From positions 1 through 64,000 of the forward strand of contig NZ_LZIL01000061.1 in NCBI RefSeq assembly GCF_001667075.1: a stretch of 64,000 nt of DNA. Reading direction: 5' to 3'. Position 1 is the stretch's first letter, and each line of letters starts with the position of its first letter. Origin of the DNA: Mycobacterium sp. 852014-52450_SCH5900713 (GTDB lineage Bacteria > Actinomycetota > Actinomycetes > Mycobacteriales > Mycobacteriaceae). Of the stretch, positions 1 through 8,298 are shown piece by piece. The notes beneath the pieces are model-generated. The model saw only the letters and a program-made list of their open reading frames with translations. It was not told the DNA's origin and did no database searches. A program made the position numbers and the translations under genes.

Positions 1-2
1 TT

Positions 3-1280
3 TTAAAACCCCCCTCTTCCGCGGGGGGTGGGGGGGCCGCTTTCCTTCGTCGGCCCCGCCCGCCGCGGCACAACCCGGGGGGGCGGCGGCTCGTCGACTG
101 GTTCGACCACGCCATCGCACTGGGCGCATCCGGCGTTGCGCTGGGCCCGATCTTCGCCTCGCGCACCCACGGTTACGACACCACCGACCATTACCGCATC
201 GACCCCCGGCTCGGTGATGACGCCGATTTCGACCACCTCGTCGCCGAGGCCCGTCGGCGCGGCCTGCGCATCCTGCTCGACGGCGTGTTCAATCACGTCG
301 GCGTGGATTTCCCCCGTTACCAGGAGGCGCCGAACGACGGGGCCGCGGCGCGCTGGTTTCGCGGGCGCCCGGGACGCTTTCACACCTTCGAGGGCCACTC
401 CGAGCTGATCACGCTCAACCACGACAACCCCGAAGTGATCGACTACACCGCGGACGTGATGGCGCACTGGCTGGAACGCGGCGCCGACGGCTGGCGACTC
501 GACGCGGCTTACACGGTGCCGGAACGGTTTTGGGCCTCAACGCTGCCGCGGGTGCGAAAGCGCTTCCCCGAAGCCTGGTTCGTCGGCGAGCTCATCCATG
601 GCGACTACGCCGCCGTCGTGCGGGCCGCGACGTTCGACTCGGCGACGCAATACGAGTTGTGGAAGGCGATCTGGAGCAGCCTCAACGACGGCAACTTCTT
701 CGAGCTGGACTGGGCGTTGCAGCGGCATGGCGAGTTCCTGGCCGGCTTCGTCCCGCTCACCTTCATCGGCAACCACGACGTCACCCGGATAGCCAGCCAG
801 CTGGATAACCCCCGGCACGTGGCGCACGCCCTGGTGCTGCTGCTCACCGTCGGCGGCGTGCCCAGCGTGTACGCGGGCGACGAGCTGGGATTCCGCGGTG
901 TCAAGGAGGAGCGCTATGGCGGGGACGACGCCGTGCGCCCCGAGTTCGCCTCTCCCCCATTGGAATTAGATGCGTTCGGGGCGGAAATCTGGGCGTTGCA
1001 CCAGTTCCTGGTCGGGTTGCGCCGCCGTCACCCGTGGCTGCACCGTGCCTCGACCACCGCGCTGCGGCTGGAAAACCGGCATTACCTCTACGAGACCCGC
1101 AGCGGCGACGACGCGCTGCTGGTCGCGCTCAACATCGACGACGAGCCGATGCGCGTGGCGCTGTCGGAACTGGGCACGTCTCGCCGGCGGGTCATCGGCG
1201 GCTCGTCGGCCCCGCCGCAAGAGGTGGTGAACTTGCTGGTCGTGGAACCGCATGGGTGGCGAATCTTAAGCCCGGCCTAG
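3..1280 (+). CDS. GH13 alpha-amylase-family glycosidase (5' end missing)
   Basis: This is a retaining alpha-glucan-active enzyme of glycoside hydrolase family 13. The four family regions are readable in one frame: DGVFNHVG (from about 279), GWRLDAA with the probable nucleophile Asp at 501, FVGEL with the acid/base Glu at 588, and FIGNHD with the third Asp at 777. All three catalytic carboxylates are present. The N-terminal part of the barrel lies outside the window. The reading frame is open to base 3, but bases 1-80 encode Pro/Gly/Arg-rich sequence unlike the family and resemble a bad assembly end, so the reliable protein begins near base 81. The last 15 bases overlap the convergent DUF1810 gene. 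Substrate (maltodextrin, trehalose or other) cannot be read from this fragment. Confidence 0.85.
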   Translation, partial: LKPPSSAGGGGAAFLRRPRPPRHNPGGRRLVDWFDHAIALGASGVALGPIFASRTHGYDTTDHYRIDPRLGDDADFDHLVAEARRRGLRILLDGVFNHVGVDFPRYQEAPNDGAAARWFRGRPGRFHTFEGHSELITLNHDNPEVIDYTADVMAHWLERGADGWRLDAAYTVPERFWASTLPRVRKRFPEAWFVGELIHGDYAAVVRAATFDSATQYELWKAIWSSLNDGNFFELDWALQRHGEFLAGFVPLTFIGNHDVTRIASQLDNPRHVAHALVLLLTVGGVPSVYAGDELGFRGVKEERYGGDDAVRPEFASPPLELDAFGAEIWALHQFLVGLRRRHPWLHRASTTALRLENRHYLYETRSGDDALLVALNIDDEPMRVALSELGTSRRRVIGGSSAPPQEVVNLLVVEPHGWRILSPA

Positions 1281-1703
1281 GCGTTCCAGAGTCAGCTGGT
1301 CCTGCCGGCCGTCGTAGTACTTGTCGAGGACCGCGCGGAATTCCTCGTTATCGTCCGTGGCGCGGGCGAACAGCGTCATCGACGAGCGCAGCTTGAGGTC
1401 GTCGGGCGAGCCGAAGATGTCCGCGACCGATCGGCCCTGCACCTGGTTAACCAACCGGGCGCACTCACGCAACCGCGGGCCGAGCAGCTCATGGCGCAGA
1501 TAGGCGCGCGCCTCCTCGAGCGAGGAGATGCCGTAATGCACCGCGGTCGGGCTGCCACCCAGGCCGCGTAACTGCGGGAAGACAAACCACATCCAGTGAC
1601 TGCGTTTGCGTCCGGAGCGCAGCTCTTCGACCACGTTTCGGTACACCGGGGCCTGCGCGTCGACGAAGCGGTTGAGGTCGAAGGGGTCGCTCGCCGATTC
1701 CAT
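1266..1703 (-). CDS. DUF1810 family protein (Rv1873-like)
   Basis: A 145-residue all-alpha protein of the DUF1810 family; the function is not known. The typical sequence is visible: DPFDLNRFVDAQ at the N-terminus, SHWMWFVFPQLRGLG near residue 37, and GISSLEEARAYL after it. The ATG at 1703 is the first start giving the family N-terminus; the open frame continues upstream but only as antisense to lldD2. It is divergent from lldD2, with 18 bp between the two starts, so they probably share a regulatory region. Its 3' end overlaps the GH13 gene tail to tail. Length and order match Rv1873 of M. tuberculosis. Confidence 0.85.
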   Translation of the reverse strand: MESASDPFDLNRFVDAQAPVYRNVVEELRSGRKRSHWMWFVFPQLRGLGGSPTAVHYGISSLEEARAYLRHELLGPRLRECARLVNQVQGRSVADIFGSPDDLKLRSSMTLFARATDDNEEFRAVLDKYYDGRQDQLTLERLGRA

Positions 1704-1721
1704 GTGACTACGGTTGCACAT

Positions 1722-2966
1722 ATGGCGGTCAAACGACGAGTGCCCAAGTTGCGCGACCTCGCGCCGCTGATCCAGTTCAAGCGCCCGCAGTTCGACGCGA
1801 CCAAGCGCCGCCTCGATGCCGCGCACACCATCGAAGATCTGCGACGCATTGCCAAACGTCGCACGCCCAAGGCGGCGTTCGACTACACCGACGGCGCCGC
1901 CGAGGACGAGCTTTCCATCCAGCGCGCCCGGCAAGCGTTCCGCGACATCGAGTTTCACCCGACGATCCTGCGTGATGTCAGCAATGTCACCGCCGGCTGG
2001 AATGTGCTGGGCCAGCCGGTGGTCCTGCCATTCGGCATCGCGCCCACCGGCTTCACCCGACTGATGCACACCGAGGGCGAGATCGCCGGCGCGGCGGCGG
2101 CGGCCAAGGCCGGCATTCCGTTCTCGCTGTCCACGCTCGGCACCTGCGCGATCGAGGACCTGGTGACCGCTGTTCCGCAGGGCAGGAAGTGGTTTCAGCT
2201 CTACATGTGGCGCGACCGGGAACGCTCGATGGCACTGGTCCAGCGCGCTGCCGATGCGGGATTCGACAGCCTGCTGGTCACTGTCGACGTTCCGGTCTCC
2301 GGCGCCCGGCTGCGCGACAACCGCAACGGGATGACGATCCCGCCGACGCTGACGCTGCGCACCGTCCTGGATGCGGTGCCGCACCCGAAATGGTGGTTCG
2401 ACCTGTTGACCACCGAGCCGCTGGCGTTCGCGTCGCTGGACCGCTGGTCGGGAACCGTCGCCGAGTATCTGAGCACCATGTTCGACACCAGCCTCACCTT
2501 CGATGACCTGGAGTGGATCAAGGCCCAGTGGCCCGGCAAGTTGGTCGTCAAGGGCATCCAGACGCTCGACGACGCCCGTGCCGTCGTCGATCGCGGCGTC
2601 GACGGCATCGTGTTGTCGAATCACGGTGGGCGCCAACTTGATCGGGCCCCGGTGCCGTTCCACCTGTTGCCCTCGGTCTCGCGTGAGGTCGGCAAGCACA
2701 CCGAGATCCTGCTGGACACCGGCATCATGTCGGGTGCCGACATCGTGGCGGCGATCGCGCTGGGCGCGCGGTGCACGCTCGTCGGGCGGGCCTACCTGTA
2801 CGGGCTGATGGCCGGGGGCGAACCCGGCGTCGCCCGCGCGATCGACATCATGGCCGAAGGCGTGATGCGCACCATGCGTCTGTTGGGTGTCACCTGCCTC
2901 GAGGAGCTCTCCCCCAACCACGTCACACAACTGCGACGCCTGGGGCCTGTCGAACCGCCCGCCTGA
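1722..2966 (+). CDS. lldD2: FMN-dependent L-lactate dehydrogenase LldD2
   Basis: A 414-residue FMN-dependent alpha-hydroxy-acid dehydrogenase, expected to oxidise L-lactate to pyruvate and pass electrons to the respiratory chain. The family active-site block SNHGGRQLD is present with the catalytic His at residue 301. The FMN-barrel signatures AFDYTDGAAEDE near the N-terminus and LDTGIMSGADIV near the C-terminus are also clear. The ATG at 1722 gives exactly the length of Mtb LldD2; a longer frame from 1596 only runs into the promoter and the start of the divergent DUF1810 gene. No strong Shine-Dalgarno precedes the start. Only 5 bp separate its stop from the convergent PhyH gene. Confidence 0.92.
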   Translation: MAVKRRVPKLRDLAPLIQFKRPQFDATKRRLDAAHTIEDLRRIAKRRTPKAAFDYTDGAAEDELSIQRARQAFRDIEFHPTILRDVSNVTAGWNVLGQPVVLPFGIAPTGFTRLMHTEGEIAGAAAAAKAGIPFSLSTLGTCAIEDLVTAVPQGRKWFQLYMWRDRERSMALVQRAADAGFDSLLVTVDVPVSGARLRDNRNGMTIPPTLTLRTVLDAVPHPKWWFDLLTTEPLAFASLDRWSGTVAEYLSTMFDTSLTFDDLEWIKAQWPGKLVVKGIQTLDDARAVVDRGVDGIVLSNHGGRQLDRAPVPFHLLPSVSREVGKHTEILLDTGIMSGADIVAAIALGARCTLVGRAYLYGLMAGGEPGVARAIDIMAEGVMRTMRLLGVTCLEELSPNHVTQLRRLGPVEPPA

Positions 2967-2971
2967 CGGCG

Positions 2972-4141
2972 CTACTGCAGGCGGGCGACGCGCTCCGTGC
3001 GGTTGCGTACCAGGTCGTTGAAGGCCTCGCCGGGCCCGACGTGCTCGAAGAGTTGGGGCGGGTAGTGCGTGACGTACATCGTGCGCCGGCCGCCGGCGCC
3101 GGTCGGCCGGGGTGAGGCGTGCATCAGGTCCTGGACGTGGACGGTCACGTCGCCGGGGGCGGTGTCGATGCTCACCACCGGTACCCGTTGGAGCCGATGT
3201 TCCCAGCGGTAATGAATCGCCTGACCGTGGCTGCCCGGCACCACCTGAAGGTTGCCGGTCGACGCCTCCGAGCCGGTCAGTTGAATTCCGATGCTGACCG
3301 CGGGGCACATGAGAGCGTGCCCACCCATGCCGCAGTCCTGATGCCAGGGGATGTTCGACAGCCCGCTGGGGTTGCCTGGCACTTTGAGCAACACCGCGCT
3401 GCCTTCCATCCGGTCGGGTGCGGGCCGCAGCGCGGGATTGATGAGGGTGCCCAGCCTGCGCACCCGGGGATCGTTTTCCAAGGCGGCGAGGACAGGCGAG
3501 CGCAGCGTTGCGTAGACCAACCGGCACAGCACGCTGCCGCCGTCCTCGTCGGTGACCCACCACGACCGGTCATCCCCCGGCCGGGCCCGGGCCGCAAGGC
3601 GGTCGACCTCACGGTTGGCGGCCCGCATCTCATCGGCGTCGAACACGCCGCTGACGTGCAGGTAGCCCATGGTCTGCAGCTGTGCGCACAACTCGGCGTC
3701 GTCCGCGTCGAGCGTGAATGTGGCGAGCGGGTCGCGCAGCTTCAGGTCGGCGCGGGCCGGATCGTAGGGCGGGACGCCGGCGTGCAGGTACCGCAGGACC
3801 GGGTCCCAGTCGGCCAGCTGGTCGAAGCCACCCCGCTCGAAGGACAACTCGTCGCTGAGCAGGAGGTTGATGACCGTGCGGATCTGGCCAACCATGTCGT
3901 CCCACGCCCGTCGGGACAGCCGCACGACGGCGTCTCCAGTGCGCTGCCCCTCGTTGATGCGGATCGTCGAGCCATCGACGGCATAGGTGACGGCATCGTC
4001 GTCGACGAGGAAGGTGATGGCGCCGACGGAAGCGATGTCTCTGGCCGCGGATTCCAGGACATCCGGGTCGAGGGCGGTCGAGGCGGGGTGCGTCAGCGGC
4101 ACGGACCGATTATCCAAGACCGCCAACGTGATAGCCACCAC
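2972..4141 (-). CDS. Phytanoyl-CoA dioxygenase (PhyH)-family protein with N-terminal SCP2-like domain
   Basis: A 389-residue protein in two parts. Residues about 30-115 resemble a sterol-carrier (SCP2-like) lipid-binding domain (TYAVDGSTIRINEG, then a stretch ending NLLLSDELSF). Residues about 140-375 form a PhyH-type Fe(II)/2-oxoglutarate dioxygenase: the iron ligands are WHQD (His267, Asp269) and the distal His341 in DLMHASPRPT, followed by Arg345, which could bind 2-oxoglutarate. The likely reaction is hydroxylation of a hydrophobic or acyl substrate; the substrate is unknown. The start is GTG at 4141. It is divergent from lon and convergent with lldD2. I do not recall an Mtb counterpart at this position, so it may be accessory. 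Confidence 0.8.
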   Translation of the reverse strand: MVAITLAVLDNRSVPLTHPASTALDPDVLESAARDIASVGAITFLVDDDAVTYAVDGSTIRINEGQRTGDAVVRLSRRAWDDMVGQIRTVINLLLSDELSFERGGFDQLADWDPVLRYLHAGVPPYDPARADLKLRDPLATFTLDADDAELCAQLQTMGYLHVSGVFDADEMRAANREVDRLAARARPGDDRSWWVTDEDGGSVLCRLVYATLRSPVLAALENDPRVRRLGTLINPALRPAPDRMEGSAVLLKVPGNPSGLSNIPWHQDCGMGGHALMCPAVSIGIQLTGSEASTGNLQVVPGSHGQAIHYRWEHRLQRVPVVSIDTAPGDVTVHVQDLMHASPRPTGAGGRRTMYVTHYPPQLFEHVGPGEAFNDLVRNRTERVARLQ

Positions 4142-4188
4142 TTACCCGCCGCGGAGCCTCGGAGGGGAACAAACCGGCGCCCACCTGG

Positions 4189-4209
4189 GTTGAGCGCATC
4201 AGACTCAGT
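4189..4209. promoter_or_regulatory. Candidate HspR operator (HAIR box) of lon
   Basis: GTTGAGC, a 7-base spacer, then ACTCAGT. The HspR-associated inverted repeat consensus is CTTGAGT-N7-ACTCAAG; five of seven bases match in each half and the spacing is exact. It ends 13 bp before the lon ATG, directly upstream of the Shine-Dalgarno, where a repressor would block initiation. Streptomyces lon is known to be repressed by HspR, which supports the assignment; binding here is inferred. Confidence 0.55.
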
Positions 4210-4222
4210 TTTTGGAGGATTG

Positions 4223-6544
4223 ATGGCTGAAGCCAAATCGGTGCCGGTGCTGTTTATCGCCGACACCATCGTGTTGCCCGGAATGGTCGTTCCGATCGCG
4301 CTCGACGAGGCCGCGCGGGCGGCAATCGACGCTGCTCAGGCGAGTGAATCCGGGCAGCTGCTGATCGCGCCCCGGTTGGACGACCGATACCCGTCGCACG
4401 GTGTGATCGCCAAGATTTTGCAGGTCGGACGCATCGCAGGCGGCGGCACCGCGGCCGTCGTGCGCGGTGAGCGCAGGGCCCAGATCGGGGCCGGTGCGTC
4501 CGGGCCGGGGGCGGCGCTGTGGGTCGAGGTCACCGAGGTCCCCGACATCGAGCCGACCGACGAAGTCAAGGCGCTGACGGCCGAGTACAAGAAGCTGCTG
4601 CTGGCCATGCTGCAACGGCGCGAGGCCTGGGAGATCGTCGACTACGTCAACCGGCTCACCGACCCGTCGGCGTTGGCCGACACCTCCGGCTACGCGTCCT
4701 ACCTGTCCAGCGAGCAGAAGCGGCAACTGGTCGAGACCGAGGATGTCGCCGAGCGGCTCCGGGTGCTGATCGACTGGACCAGCGACCACCTCGCCGAGGT
4801 CGAGGTCAACGACAAGATCGCCGAGGACGTGCGCGAGGGCATGGAGAAGACGCAGAAGGAGTTCCTGCTGCGCCAACAGCTGGCCGCCATCCGCAAGGAA
4901 TTGGGTGAGGGCGAGCCCGACGGGTCCGATGACTACCGGGCACGCGTGGAAGCGGCCGACCTGCCTGAGAAGGTGCGCGAGGCCGCGCTGCGCGAGGTCG
5001 GCAAGCTGGAACGGTCCAGCGACCAAAGCCCGGAAAGCGGCTGGATCTGCACCTGGCTGGACACCGTGCTCGACCTGCCCTGGAACGTCAGGACCGACGA
5101 CTCCACCGACCTGAAGGCCGCGCGCGAGGTGTTGGACGCCGACCACCACGGGCTGGACGACGTCAAGGACCGCATCGTCGAATACCTGGCCGTGCGGGCC
5201 CGCCGCGCTCAGCGGGGGCTACAGGTCGTCGGCGGCCGCGGTTCCGGCGCGGTAATGGTGCTCGCCGGTCCGCCCGGCGTCGGCAAGACGTCGCTGGGCG
5301 AGAGCGTCGCCCGCGCGCTGGGCCGCAAGTTCGTGCGCGTCGCCCTGGGCGGTGTGCGCGACGAGGCCGAGATCCGCGGGCACCGGCGCACCTATGTGGG
5401 CGCGTTGCCGGGCCGGATCGTGCGGGCCATCGGCGAGGCGGGCTCGATGAACCCCGTTGTGCTGCTGGACGAGATCGACAAGGTCGGGTCCGACTATCGG
5501 GGCGACCCGAGTGCGGCGCTGCTCGAGGTGCTCGACCCGGCGCAAAACCACACGTTCCGCGACCACTACCTGGACCTGGACCTGGACCTGTCCGACGTGG
5601 TGTTCCTGGCCACCGCCAACGTCATCGAGAACATCCCGTCGGCCCTGCTGGACCGCATGGAGTTGGTGCAGATCGACGGCTACACCGAGGACGACAAGGT
5701 CGCCATCGCCCGGGACTACCTGCTGCCCCGCCAGCGGGACCGGGCGGCGCTGACCGAGGACGAGGTCACGCTGACCGACGCCGCTCTGCGCAAGATCGCC
5801 GCCGACTACACCCGGGAGCCCGGCGTGCGCCAGTTCGAGCGGCTGCTGGCCAAGGCGCTGCGCAAGGTGACGACCAAGCTCGCGGAGACGCCCGAGCCGA
5901 TCACCATCGACGAGCCGGATCTGGTCGAATACCTCGGCCGCCCGCGTTTCACCCCGGAGTCGGCCGAACGCACGGCCGTGCCCGGCGTCGCCACCGGCCT
6001 GGCCGTCACCGGCCTGGGCGGCGACGTGCTCTATATCGAAGCGGGCGCGACGGACGGCGAGGCGGGTTTACAGCTCACCGGTCAGCTGGGTGACGTGATG
6101 AAGGAGTCGGCGCAGATCGCGCTGTCCTACGTGCGCTCCCACGCCGCCGAGTTGGGCGTCGATCCCAAGGCCCTCGACCGGCGCATCCACGTGCACGTTC
6201 CCGCGGGAGCGGTGCCCAAGGACGGACCCTCGGCCGGTGTCACCATGGTGACCGCGCTGGTCTCGATGGCCACCGGACGTCAGGTGCGCTCCGACGTCGG
6301 CATGACCGGCGAGGTCACGCTGAACGGGCGGGTGTTGCCGATCGGCGGCGTGAAGCAGAAGCTGCTGGCGGCCCAACGGGCCGGCCTGGCAACGGTCTTC
6401 ATTCCGGCGCGCAACGAGCCCGACCTGGATGACGTGCCCGCGGAGGTGCTCGACGCGCTGACGGTCAAACCGATGACCGACGTCGCCGACATCGTCAGGC
6501 AGGCGCTCGAGCCGGCGGCCGAGACCGTTACGGTCGCTGCTTGA
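4223..6544 (+). CDS. lon: ATP-dependent Lon protease (endopeptidase La)
   Basis: A 773-residue LonA-type AAA+ protease that degrades damaged and selected regulatory proteins in the cytoplasm. Domains in order: N-terminal substrate-binding LON domain (about 1-200), helical segment (QKEFLLRQQLAAIRKELGEG), AAA+ ATPase with Walker A GPPGVGKT (residues 349-356) and Walker B VVLLDEIDKVG, and a C-terminal protease domain. The catalytic dyad is Ser670 (PKDGPSAG) and Lys713 (GGVKQK); the 43-residue spacing matches E. coli Lon Ser679/Lys722. The ATG at 4223 follows GGAGG by 4 bases; the open frame upstream to 3119 is only antisense to the PhyH gene. M. tuberculosis lacks Lon whereas several other mycobacteria keep it. 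A candidate HspR operator sits just upstream and a hairpin terminator follows. Confidence 0.96.
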   Translation: MAEAKSVPVLFIADTIVLPGMVVPIALDEAARAAIDAAQASESGQLLIAPRLDDRYPSHGVIAKILQVGRIAGGGTAAVVRGERRAQIGAGASGPGAALWVEVTEVPDIEPTDEVKALTAEYKKLLLAMLQRREAWEIVDYVNRLTDPSALADTSGYASYLSSEQKRQLVETEDVAERLRVLIDWTSDHLAEVEVNDKIAEDVREGMEKTQKEFLLRQQLAAIRKELGEGEPDGSDDYRARVEAADLPEKVREAALREVGKLERSSDQSPESGWICTWLDTVLDLPWNVRTDDSTDLKAAREVLDADHHGLDDVKDRIVEYLAVRARRAQRGLQVVGGRGSGAVMVLAGPPGVGKTSLGESVARALGRKFVRVALGGVRDEAEIRGHRRTYVGALPGRIVRAIGEAGSMNPVVLLDEIDKVGSDYRGDPSAALLEVLDPAQNHTFRDHYLDLDLDLSDVVFLATANVIENIPSALLDRMELVQIDGYTEDDKVAIARDYLLPRQRDRAALTEDEVTLTDAALRKIAADYTREPGVRQFERLLAKALRKVTTKLAETPEPITIDEPDLVEYLGRPRFTPESAERTAVPGVATGLAVTGLGGDVLYIEAGATDGEAGLQLTGQLGDVMKESAQIALSYVRSHAAELGVDPKALDRRIHVHVPAGAVPKDGPSAGVTMVTALVSMATGRQVRSDVGMTGEVTLNGRVLPIGGVKQKLLAAQRAGLATVFIPARNEPDLDDVPAEVLDALTVKPMTDVADIVRQALEPAAETVTVAA

Positions 6545-6549
6545 CATGA

Positions 6550-6594
6550 GCTTGGCCGGGATGCGTAGCAAACTCGCTCGCATCCCGGTCAAGC
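6550..6594 (+). terminator. Hairpin terminator after lon
   Basis: Starting 6 bases after the lon stop, a 16-bp stem (left arm 6550-6565, right arm 6579-6594, with one G-U pair) encloses a 13-base loop. There is no run of T after it, which is common for mycobacterial terminators. Confidence 0.6.
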
Positions 6595-6958
6595 GCGTTG
6601 AGATCCGTTGATGGCCGTGATCTCGCGCAGATTTGCTCCGCATTGGCAACCTTCCCGCCGACATTGGGGCCGACAGTCGAGCCGGAGGGGATCATCCATC
6701 CCCCGCCGTTCGCTGACCTTCGGCGTTCCGCGAGAGTCGGTTTACGCGCCGTCGGCGTTGCGGTCCCCCGCCCGGCGCGAGCGGCTGACCTGGCCTGACG
6801 CCGGCGGCAGGGCAACGGAGGTTTTCCGCGTCCATGTGTCGGGTATCAGGGGGTTGGAGGTTCGGCTGCCCGTGAGGGCGGTGGGGTGAGCGAATCACCA
6901 AGTCAATTGGTTCAGCTGCTATTCAGGCGGCCAAATCGCTCGACAAGGGGGTTCACTT
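6595..6958. other. Noncoding interval between lon and the secreted-protein gene
   Basis: About 360 bases without a convincing gene. The short open frames here (up to 93 codons) are Arg/Ser/Pro-rich and have no family signature. The right end carries the ribosome-binding site AAGGGGG (6945-6951) of the next gene. I see no repeat, tRNA or clear promoter. Confidence 0.5.
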
Positions 6959-7447
6959 ATGAATCTGAGCAAAATCACAGCCGGCGCTCTCATGGCCGGA
7001 AGTATCACGTCCGCGGCGCTGGGAATCGGCGCCGGAATCGCACAAGCCGGTCCGGACGGTCCGAATGTGCCGAATCCGAACATTCCGGGCCCGAATGTGC
7101 CAGGAGGCGACCGGGACGTACCGGGTCCGGGCCAACACGTGCCGGGACAGCCGATTTGTAACCCGGGCGCCCCGGGCGTCAACTGCAACGAGCCGGGCAG
7201 CCCATTTCCCCCGGGACAGAACGGGTTCCCCCCGCCGGGGCACTACAACGACCCGGTCCGCTACGGGCTCCCAGCCACCTGGGTGCCGCCAGTGGGTGAC
7301 CCCGACGGGACCCAGCTTCCCGTCGTATTCAACCCGCAGCTGGGTCAGTGGGGCGTCAACACGACTACCGGTTTCCAGGTGTTCACTCCCGCAGGCGGGA
7401 CCTCAGGCTCCGGCCAGGTCAGCGGCGGGGTCAACCCCGGGACCTAA
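6959..7447 (+). CDS. Secreted Pro/Gly-rich hypothetical protein
   Basis: A 162-residue exported protein of unknown function. Residues 1-30 form a Sec-type signal peptide (MNLSKITAGA, then a Gly/Ala/Ile-rich core) with a likely cleavage at AQA-GPDG. Residues 31-75 are low-complexity with repeated Pro-Asn and Pro-Gly units (PNVPNPNIPGPNVPGG). Two cysteines (PICNPGAPGVNC) could form a disulphide. The C-terminal half is a small domain around YGLPATWVPPVGDPDG and FNPQLGQWGVNTTTGF. AAGGGGG lies 7 bases before the ATG, and a strong terminator follows the stop, so it appears monocistronic. I do not recognise the family; surface-exposed Pro-rich proteins of this kind are common in mycobacteria. Confidence 0.75.
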   Translation: MNLSKITAGALMAGSITSAALGIGAGIAQAGPDGPNVPNPNIPGPNVPGGDRDVPGPGQHVPGQPICNPGAPGVNCNEPGSPFPPGQNGFPPPGHYNDPVRYGLPATWVPPVGDPDGTQLPVVFNPQLGQWGVNTTTGFQVFTPAGGTSGSGQVSGGVNPGT

Positions 7448-7462
7448 AACGGCATGACGAGG

Positions 7463-7491
7463 CAGCCGCCCCTTCGGGGGCGGTTGTTTTC
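7463..7491 (+). terminator. Rho-independent terminator with TTCG tetraloop
   Basis: CCGCCCC-TTCG-GGGGCGG (7466-7483), extendable by three pairs to 7463-7486, followed by the T-rich tail TTGTTTTCGTT. It ends transcription of the secreted-protein gene and argues against starts of the next gene upstream of about 7500. Confidence 0.85.
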
Positions 7492-7534
7492 GTTGCACGG
7501 TGACATGGCGCCAAGCTCGGCGTTGAATGAAACC

Positions 7535-7912
7535 GTGACTCTCAAACGCCAAGTCGTCCACCGCGTGCAGCGGCTGCTCGTCAACCCGGTCGGCCGGCAG
7601 ATGCCGGGGATCATCCTGGAAACCACCGGCCGCAAGAGCGGCAAGCCGCGGCGCACCGCCGTGGGCGGACGCCTGGTCGACAACCAATTCTGGATGGTCT
7701 CCGAACACGGCGAGCACTCCGACTACGTCCACAACATCAAGGCCAGCCCCGCCGTGCGGGTGCGCATCGGCGGCCGATGGCGCAGCGGCACCGCTCACCT
7801 CCTGCCCGACGACGATCCGCTGCGGCGGCTCGGCGACCTCCCGCGGCTCAACAGCGCGGTGGTGCGGCTGATGGGCAGTGACCTGCTGACCATTCGGGTG
7901 GATCTGGACTGA
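7535..7912 (+). CDS. Deazaflavin (F420)-dependent nitroreductase-family protein
   Basis: A 125-residue small beta-barrel protein of the DDN/nitroreductase family, which uses reduced coenzyme F420 for reductions. The hallmark ILETTGRKSGKPRRTAVG, matching the TTGRK(T/S)G block of Ddn, occupies about residues 27-44. WMVSEHGEHSDYVHNIKASP, which corresponds to the segment GG..KNP.WY.NL.ANP of relatives, follows. The physiological substrate is unknown. The start is uncertain: GTG at 7535 gives a compact protein, ATG at 7505 adds ten residues, and the longer frame from 7454 runs through the terminator. It precedes the TfoX-like gene by 10 bp and may be co-transcribed with it. Confidence 0.75.
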   Translation: MTLKRQVVHRVQRLLVNPVGRQMPGIILETTGRKSGKPRRTAVGGRLVDNQFWMVSEHGEHSDYVHNIKASPAVRVRIGGRWRSGTAHLLPDDDPLRRLGDLPRLNSAVVRLMGSDLLTIRVDLD

Positions 7913-7922
7913 CGCGCCGCGC

Positions 7923-8255
7923 ATGGCGTACGACGAGTACCTGGCCGACGAGATCCGCGAACTTCTCGCCTCCGAGCGCGGGGTCGAGGAGAAGCGCATG
8001 TTCGGCGGTCTCGCGTTCCTGGTGAACGGCAACATGTCCGTGGCCGTCAGCGGTCAGGGCGGCCTGCTGGTCAGGGTGCCGGCGGACGAGCTCGACAAAA
8101 TGCTGCGGCGCGCTCACGTCAGCCCAATGGTGATGGCGGGCCGCGACGTTCGCGGCTGGGTACGGGTGGAGCCAGCCGGAATGCGGACCAAACGACAGCT
8201 CGAGGGCTGGGTGGCCCGCGGCGTCGGCTACGCGCGCACCCTGCCGGCCAAGTGA
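7923..8255 (+). CDS. TfoX/Sxy N-terminal domain protein
   Basis: A 110-residue protein made of one TfoX N-terminal-like domain: KRMFGGLAFLVNGNM (residues about 24-38) is the family core, followed by a short strand-rich segment (GQGGLLVRVP) and a C-terminal helix (RQLEGWVARGVGYAR). In gammaproteobacteria TfoX/Sxy activates competence genes, but stand-alone N-terminal-domain proteins like this are widespread in actinobacteria without proven function. The ATG at 7923 lies 10 bp after the nitroreductase gene. Confidence 0.8.
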   Translation: MAYDEYLADEIRELLASERGVEEKRMFGGLAFLVNGNMSVAVSGQGGLLVRVPADELDKMLRRAHVSPMVMAGRDVRGWVRVEPAGMRTKRQLEGWVARGVGYARTLPAK

Positions 8256-8298
8256 CCGGCGCGGTTTGCCAGCACTCGGCGCGGGTACGTGGACAGGT

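Noticed and set aside
3119..4222. N-terminal extension of lon by 368 codons
   Set aside because: The extension is antisense to the PhyH gene; the ATG at 4223 has a good ribosome-binding site and gives the normal Lon length.
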